Part shown: positions 58,223 to 64,000 of the stretch, piece after piece
Position numbering within the stretch: the stretch's first letter is position 1
Layout: every line of letters starts with the position of its first letter
From: Diospyros lotus
Taxonomy: Eukaryota; Streptophyta; Magnoliopsida; Ericales; Ebenaceae
Reading direction: 5' to 3'
Assembly: GCF_014633365.1 (NCBI RefSeq)
Contig: NC_068338.1
Location: 9,682,616 to 9,746,615, forward strand
Length of the DNA stretch: 64,000 bases
The notes under the pieces: generated by a model
Told to the model about the DNA's origin: nothing
Seen by the model: the letters and a program-made list of their open reading frames with translations, nothing else
Databases searched by the model: none
Program-made: the position numbers and the translations under genes

Positions 58223-58442
58223 AACCCTCATTGTAGTTTGCTTTTCGTTGTTGTTCTCTCTCTCTCTTTTTTTTTTTTTTGTAAAGAGAGTTATTGCTTT
58301 ATCAATGAGTATTTTCTTCTTTGTCCTACTCAATGCGCTCTGCTCTTTGTCGCTTAATTTATTCTTTTATTGTTGACTTTAGTGATATGAGGCCAGGACT
58401 TTTCTTTCGTTGTTGGATCATGCACGGAGTGACGAGCTTGAG
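58223..58442. other. Non-coding DNA between antisense ORF and 47-bp repeats
   Basis: A CT tract and a poly-T run (58257-58281) are followed by ordinary AT-rich sequence. No ORF, RNA or terminus is seen. It lies in the Tat region between antisense ORF and pol. Confidence 0.5.
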
Positions 58443-58683
58443 CGTATTTTACCTTGTTGCCGAGCCATAAGCGGGGCAACAAGTGTGATTACATTTTACC
58501 TCGTCGTTGGGCCATAAGCGGGGCAACGGGTGTGATTACATTTTACCTCGTCGCCGGGCCATAGGTGAGGCAACGAGCTCGATTGTATTTTACCTCGTTG
58601 CCGGGCCATAGGCGGTGCAACGGGTTCAATCGTATTTTACCTCGTTGCCGGGCCATAAGCGGGGCAACGGGCTTGATTGTATC
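58443..58683. repeat. 47-bp tandem repeat, block 1 (about 5 copies)
   Basis: The unit contains TTTTACCTCGTTGCC, GGGCCATA, GCGGGGCAACGGG and then GATYGTA, with 47-base spacing. Each carries the inverted pair GTTGCC and GGCAAC around GGGCCATAAGCG, so single strands can fold into a hairpin. It is interrupted at 58683 by the solo LTR and continues at 61168. Confidence 0.85.
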
Positions 58684-61167
58684 TGTAACGACCCATTAGA
58701 GGGCCCAGTATTTATTCAGGAATTATTTAATTAATTATTGAAGTATTGATTAAAATATTTTTTCAATTAATTATTTAATGTGGCAATTTAGAGATTTTGA
58801 AGGAAAAGAATAGCATTTATTTCTTTTTAATGTTGGAGTTAAAGGAATTTACCAAGGTGGCAATTTAGATTTTTAATTGAGAGAATAGAATTTAAATAGC
58901 ATTTAAATGACATTTATTTTGTGGAAATTAAATGCAAGGGCATGAAGGTAATTTTGGAGTTTTATTATTATTTGAGAGTTTTAATAATAATTTTTGTATT
59001 ATTATTAATTAAGTGAGATTATGTATTTAAAGGAGAATGAGAATCCATGTATGAGATGGATTTGGATTGAGAGTCTCCTAGTTAGATTTGGAGAAGGAAT
59101 CCAAGTTGTAGAAGAAGTGTGATCTAGGAATTTATGTCTATATATAGAGCCCATTAGCTTATCTTTTCTTCACGCCGTGTGAAGAACAGAAAGGCCAAGA
59201 GATAGCAGATGCTTGCTAGAGTCTTCAGGATTGCTCCAGGGTTTGATCAAAGAGTTCTATCAGGCAAGTATTCTTCCTGTAATCCCTTCCATTACAGGTT
59301 CATATCAGTTTTCAGATTATTCCAGTTCTTCATTGAGTTCTCAGATTTTATATCAGTAAGCAGAGACGTATATATATATATATGCGTATAATAGTGAAGT
59401 TATGAGCAAGTTCTATTAATCCTTATCCATTTTGGATTGCAAGTTCCATTAATCTTTATCCATTTTGGATTGCAAGTTCTATTAATCCTTATCCATTTTG
59501 GATTGCAAGTTCCATTAATCCTTATCTATTTTGGATTGCAAGTTCCATTAATCCTTATCCATTTTGGATTGCAAGTTCCAATAATCCTTATCCATTTTGG
59601 ATTGCAAGTTCCATTAATCCTTATCCATTTTGGATTGCAAGTTCCAGTAATCCTGATCCATTTTGGATTGTAAGTTTTATTATTCCTTATCCATTTTGGA
59701 TTTCAAGTTCTATTAATCCTTATCCATTTTGGATTGCAAGTTCTATTAATCCTCATCCATTTTGGATTGCAAGTTCCATTAATCCTTATCCATTTTGGAT
59801 TGCAAGTTCTATTACTCTAAGTTCTAATATCCGGATACCTTGTATCATATCCGGATGGTTTGTTTATACATCCGGAAAGGTTAAGATAATATCCTGATGT
59901 CTCACCTGGTATCCGGATGCCTCCCTCAAAAGTTGAATTTCTCATTCAAATAGTCCCCAGTTATATCTGTATGCATTAGTGAGATATCCGGATGATCAGA
60001 ATCATATCCGGATGTCGTAGTTCATATCCGAATACATCCCAGCATATTCGAATAGCTTCTTCTTTGAATGTCAGTGTATCCAGATGAGCCTTCTTCATAT
60101 CCGGATCTCTTTCATCATATCCGAATATCCTTCCTAATATCCGGATGACTTTTCTAGAAATTCAATTTAGCTTCCAGTGAGTCTTAATTCAAGTTTAATT
60201 CAATTAATGTATTCAATACCTTCCAACATTGAATTCATAAGCCAGAACATGACAAGTTAATCATACCCATACCCTAAATCATAGTTCATTGAATCTTTGT
60301 ATTCTAATATATAGATGAAGATCATATCATGTTCAACATTATTATAACATGATCAGCATTATTTTTGTGAGATTATGTGCATACATTTTGGTATGAGCAT
60401 TGAGCATGACTTTATATGGAGCATTACATGTCGTGTGCCAGCATTTATGTGAGCATTGCATTGCATTATGCGCGCTAGGCGGCTTGTCCGTGGGGATCCC
60501 ATCAGTTTCAGTTTCAGCTCAATTTATGAGTTGTTCGCCTGGTGGCAACCAGGGGGCTAGGGGCTTTGCCCACAGTATGTGCTTATAGTTTTTATGTATG
60601 CAGGTTTCAGTTCAGACAGGTATGTATTATTAGATTATGTGGGCCTATGAGCTAAAGTTGCATACCTGCATTTAGTTTACAGTTTATGTGCATTACATTT
60701 TTATGAATGCAATCAGACAGTGATTATACAGTACAAGTTCAGTGAGTTATTTATCAGTATCGATATTCTTCGATTCAGCTTCATTATTCTTTCTAGCTTA
60801 TTACTTGCTGAGCTTTTGTAGCTCACCTTGTACTCTTCATCCCTCCAGGTTCTAGCAGGGGAGTATCAGATGTGGGGCCTAGTAGCAGTGTTCAATAGTG
60901 TGTGTACGTGGAGCCGCTCAAGATAAAAGATGTCTGGGAGTCTGTTGAGTTTTATAGTGTTTTGTCAGTTTAGATTTACTTTATATTTCAGTTGAGGGAT
61001 TGTCCCTTAGTCAGAGTTTATGCTTTTCAGTTTGTAATGTCTCAGAGTTTTTATTCCAGTTGATTGAGATGTCCAGTATTGGTATTAGATTTCAGATTAT
61101 CAGTTAGTTTATTTTATTTTCCCCGTAGCACCTCTTCTCGGGCAGTTCTAGGAGAGGGGGTGTTATA
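58684..61167 (+). mobile_element. Ty3/gypsy solo LTR (TSD GTATC)
   Basis: The LTR starts TGTAACGACCC and ends GGGGGTGTTATA (2484 bp), with GTATC at 58679-58683 and 61168-61172. CTATATATAG at 59138-59147 is the likely TATA box. 59411-59815 is a 33-bp minisatellite and 59825-60150 is rich in ATCCGGATG. No coding region or PPT/PBS adjoins it, so it is a solo LTR that landed in the Tat 47-bp repeat tract. ORFs at 59209-59391 and 60400-60588 are not supported. Confidence 0.9.
59411..59815 (+). repeat. 33-bp minisatellite in the solo LTR (about 12 copies)
   Basis: The unit reads roughly ATTAATCCTTATCCATTTTG plus GATTGCAAGTTCC. Because 33 is a multiple of three, one frame is open (59437-59673) as an 11-residue repeat LILIHFGLQVP. 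I read that ORF as a by-product of the repeat; it has no start context or domain. Confidence 0.9.
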
Positions 61168-61590
61168 GTATCTTACCTCGTTGCCTGGCCATAGGCAGTG
61201 CAACGGGCTCGATCGTATTTTACCTCATTGTCGGGCCATAGGCAGGGCAACGGGCTCGATCATATTTTACCTTGTTGCCGGGCCATAGGCAGGGCAACGG
61301 GCTTGATTGTATCTTACCTCGTTGCCAGGCCATAGGCGGTGCAACAGGCTCGATCGTATTTTACCTCGTTGTCGGGCCATAAGCAAGGCAACGGGTTCGA
61401 TAGTATTTTACCTCATTGCCGGGCCATAAGCGGGGCAACGGGCTTGATCGTATCTTACCTCGTTGCTGGGCCATAGGCGGTGCAACGGGCTCGATCGTAT
61501 TTTATCTAGTTGCCAGGCCATAGGCGGGGCAATGGACTTGATCGTATTTTACCTCGTTGCTGGGTCATAAGCGGGGTAATGGGCTTGATC
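61168..61590. repeat. 47-bp tandem repeat, block 2 (about 9 copies)
   Basis: This is the continuation of block 1 after the solo LTR, with the same TTGCC...GGCAAC hairpin unit and scattered base changes (GCCAGGCC, GCGGTGCAAC). Tandem repeats between pol and the 3' LTR are a known habit of Ogre/Tat elements. Confidence 0.85.
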
Positions 61591-61699
61591 GTGTGTGAGT
61601 TCTCTTTTCGTAGATGTAAATAAAATGAAAACCATGCGCACACAAGCATTTTTACGTGGTTCGGCTAAATGTGCCTACGTCCACGGTCCCATTTAGGAA
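61591..61699 (-). other. Short Tat 3' untranslated segment after pol
   Basis: About 110 bases link the integrase C-terminus to the 47-bp repeats. The phrase TTTTTACGTGGTTCGGCTAA (61650-61669) is recognisable but has no known role. No terminator or ORF is visible. Confidence 0.4.
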
Positions 61700-64000
61700 T
61701 TATATTATTGCAGATATTTTCTCAGGTACATCGTTCGTATACAACTTCAAATAGTTCAAATTCCATGTTTTCCCCATAGTGTCTCTTGAAAGAGTTTGTA
61801 AAATGCAAGTGTTGGGACCAATCAGCTTTAGAATGCGGTATGGCCCTTCCCAATTTGCTCGTAACTTTCCATCATCCCTTAGCGCGTTGGTTACAACAGA
61901 TCTTCGAAGTACTAGATCTCCTTCTTTCATGGGTCTGTTCTTAACCCGAGAATTCAAATAACTGGCGACTCTTCTCTGATATGCAGCTATCTTCATGGTA
62001 GTGTTGTCCCTCTGCTCTTCAATCAGATCCAAATTTTCTCATAATGCTTCAGAATTCCTCGCACCATTTTCTTCCTCATATGCCATCAGTCTTGGGGACT
62101 TAGCTGAGATTTCAATGGGAATTAAGGCATATGTCCCATATACAAGATTTAACGGAGTTTCTCCAATAGCGACCCTACTAGTTGTTGGGTAAGCCCATAA
62201 AATGGTGGGTAGCTCGTCGGCCCATGTGCCCCTGGCTCCTTCAAGTCGAGTTTTTAGGCCATGCAATATGGTTCGGTTACTAACCTCATCTTGTCCATTT
62301 AGCTTGGGGGTATGCCACTGAAGTGAATCTTAGTTGGATCCCTAGGTTGTCACAAAATTTCTTAAAGGAGTCACAATCGAATTGCTTCCTGTGATCCGTA
62401 ACGATAATTCTTGGTATTTCAAACCGGCACACAATGTCTTTCCATACCATTGCCTCTACTTTTCGTGTTGTAATGGTGGCCAATGCCTCAACTTCAATCC
62501 ATTTGGTGAAATAGTCTGTAGCTACTATTAAAAATTTTCTTTGCCCGGGTGCTTGAGGGAAAGGTCCTAGAATATCCAAACCCCACTGAGTGAATGGTAT
62601 AGGCTGGAACGCAGGTTGCAGCTGAGATATTGGGGCAGATTGGACTGGAGCATGTCGTTGGCATTTGTCACATGATTTGACTTTCTTTAACGCGTCTGAC
62701 CTTAGTATGGGCCAAAAGAAACCAGTTCTCAAAATTTTGGTTGCTAGGGCTCTTGCTCCCAAGTGTTCTCCACACATTCCACTATGGGTTTCTGCCAAGG
62801 TATGTTCGGCCTCTTGAGGACCTAAACATTTGAGAAGAGGTGTAGTGTAAGCTCGCTTATATAATATCCCATATATGATGGTAAACCTTGAAGCCTGCAT
62901 CTTAAGTCTTCTTGCTTCTTGTGGATTATCTGGTAATTCATTGCTAGTGAGATAACGGTAGAAGGGCAATCTCCAGTCCACTCCTGCCTCAACGCATGAT
63001 ACCTCTTTTTCTTCGATGCTTGGTTGATGTAGCATCTCCACAAATACTACTCTTCCTGTTGTCTCTCTAGTGGATGCTAGTTTAGACAAAGCATCCACAT
63101 GTCCATTGAGCAATCTATTTATTTGTGTTAATTGGAAACTCTGAAATGTCTGGGCCTGGTCTTTTACCTTACGCAAGTATTGAGCCATTATCTGCTCTCT
63201 GGTTTCATATTGTCCCTGAAACTGCTGCACAATCAACTGAGAATCACTATGAGCAACCAATCGTGTTACTTCCAATTTCCTTGCTATCCTCATTCCAGCA
63301 ATTAATGCTTCATATTCAGCTACATAGTTGGTACTTGGAAAGCAAATCGCAGAGAATACTCTAATGTTTCTACCTTAGGGGATACGAGTACTATCCCAGC
63401 GCCACTTCCCTGTGAACCAGATGCTCCATCAACAAACAACAACCATTCTGCCTACTCATTTTCTCTTACTTTACTAGAGTGTGTACATTCCACAATAAAG
63501 TTAGACAGCACCTGTCCTTTTATAGCTTATCGAGGTTGATACCAGATATCATATTCACTTATCTTAATGGACCATTTGGTAAGGCGACTGAAATATTCGA
63601 GCTTTTGCAAAATACTTCGTAAGGGCTGATCTGTAAGTACGATGATCGAATAAGCCTGGAAGTATGGCCTCAACTTTCTGGAGGCGTTTAACAGTGCTAA
63701 TGCCATTTTTTCTACCACAAGGTAACGTGTCTCGGGGCCCTGTAATACCTTGCTGACATAGTATATTGGCCGATCCACCCGTCCCTCTTTCCTTATTAAT
63801 ACTGCACTTATGGCTTCATCACTTATCCCCAAGTATAAGTACAACATCTCTCCAGTTTCTGGTCTTGTTAATAGGGGAACCTCTTTCAAATACTCCTTTA
63901 ATGCTTCAAATGACTTTTGGCATTGTTCTGTCCACTCAAACTTTTTTCCCGCTCTTAATGTTCGCAAGAAGGGGAGCTTTCTTTCAACTGACTTGGAGAG
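61700..64000 (-). pseudogene. Tat-lineage pol: RNase H, extra RNase H, integrase (runs off right edge)
   Basis: From 64000 downwards: RT end and RNase H with FEWTEQCQKSFEALKEYL, RPIYYVSKVLQGPETRY and VVLTDQPLR-type IIVLTDQPLRSIL; a second archaeal-type RNase H with FVDGASGSQGSGAGIV (about 63420) and VAHSDSQLIVQQFQG (about 63250), the mark of the Tat lineage; integrase with HHCC (THSGMCGEH, CDKCQRH), D in WGLDILGPFP, D in RIIVTDHRKQF, and E after an insertion-shifted YPQA segment (about 62305); GPY-like NWEGPYRILKLIGPN near 61790. Breaks: TAA near 63529, a frame change near 63300, one extra A near 62303, TGA at 62039-62041. Not functional as read. Gag, protease and most of RT lie beyond the window. 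Confidence 0.9.

Noticed and set aside
59437..59673. ORF of repeated LILIHFGLQVP
   Set aside because: A by-product of the 33-bp minisatellite, whose unit is a multiple of three.

Overview
The window is plant nuclear DNA made almost entirely of nested transposable elements. I see no intact host gene. Evidence for a plant: Ty3/gypsy pol genes of the Athila, Tekay (chromodomain) and Tat (extra RNase H) lineages, Ty1/copia elements with plant-type PBS and PPT, a CACTA DNA transposon, and captured exons resembling plant thiamin pyrophosphokinase and LARP1. The AT-rich background fits a dicot-like angiosperm. The species cannot be named.

Layout. 1-377 is the end of a long copia LTR; 378-2156 is a gypsy leader and LTR; 2157-6197 is a decayed Athila-type element (pro, gag, a tRNA-Asp-like primer site, LTR). 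6198-7086 holds a gypsy RNase H relic and an LTR fragment. From about 7087 past the right edge the framework is one minus-strand Tat element. Its 3' LTR survives in three pieces (about 7087-7363, 46706-46910, 49527-49883). A decayed antisense ORF runs on the + strand in three blocks between 49873 and 58222, 47-bp hairpin repeats flank 58.7-61.2 kb, and pol lies at 61.7-64 kb.

Nested insertions. A copia solo LTR (7364-9301 plus 46651-46705) sits in the Tat LTR. Inside it lies a Tekay element of about 37.3 kb (LTRs 9302-11387 and 44483-46650). The Tekay pol is split by a second copia solo LTR (13052-15007, TSD CCATC) and is then cut by a copia element (16707 to about 23.4 kb). Next comes a 20.2-kb tandem array (24011-44240) of a non-autonomous Athila-like retrotransposon. 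The array has four LTRs (one truncated), three complete internal regions plus one truncated, and four intact 363-codon gag-like ORFs. Other insertions in the Tat framework are a solo LTR at 46911-49526 (TSD GAGAG), an insert of about 1 kb near 50.4-51.4 kb, a 5.0-kb CACTA element at 52836-57852 (TSD AAT), and a solo LTR at 58684-61167 (TSD GTATC).

Function. Nearly all coding regions carry stops or frameshifts; the exceptions are the four gag-like ORFs. The observations most worth following are the shared-LTR array, the CACTA element carrying exons from two unrelated host genes, the near full-length tRNA-Asp-like sequence at an Athila primer site, and the antisense ORF whose frame reads through once the CACTA element and one target copy are ignored. 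All alignments were made by eye; no database search was run.
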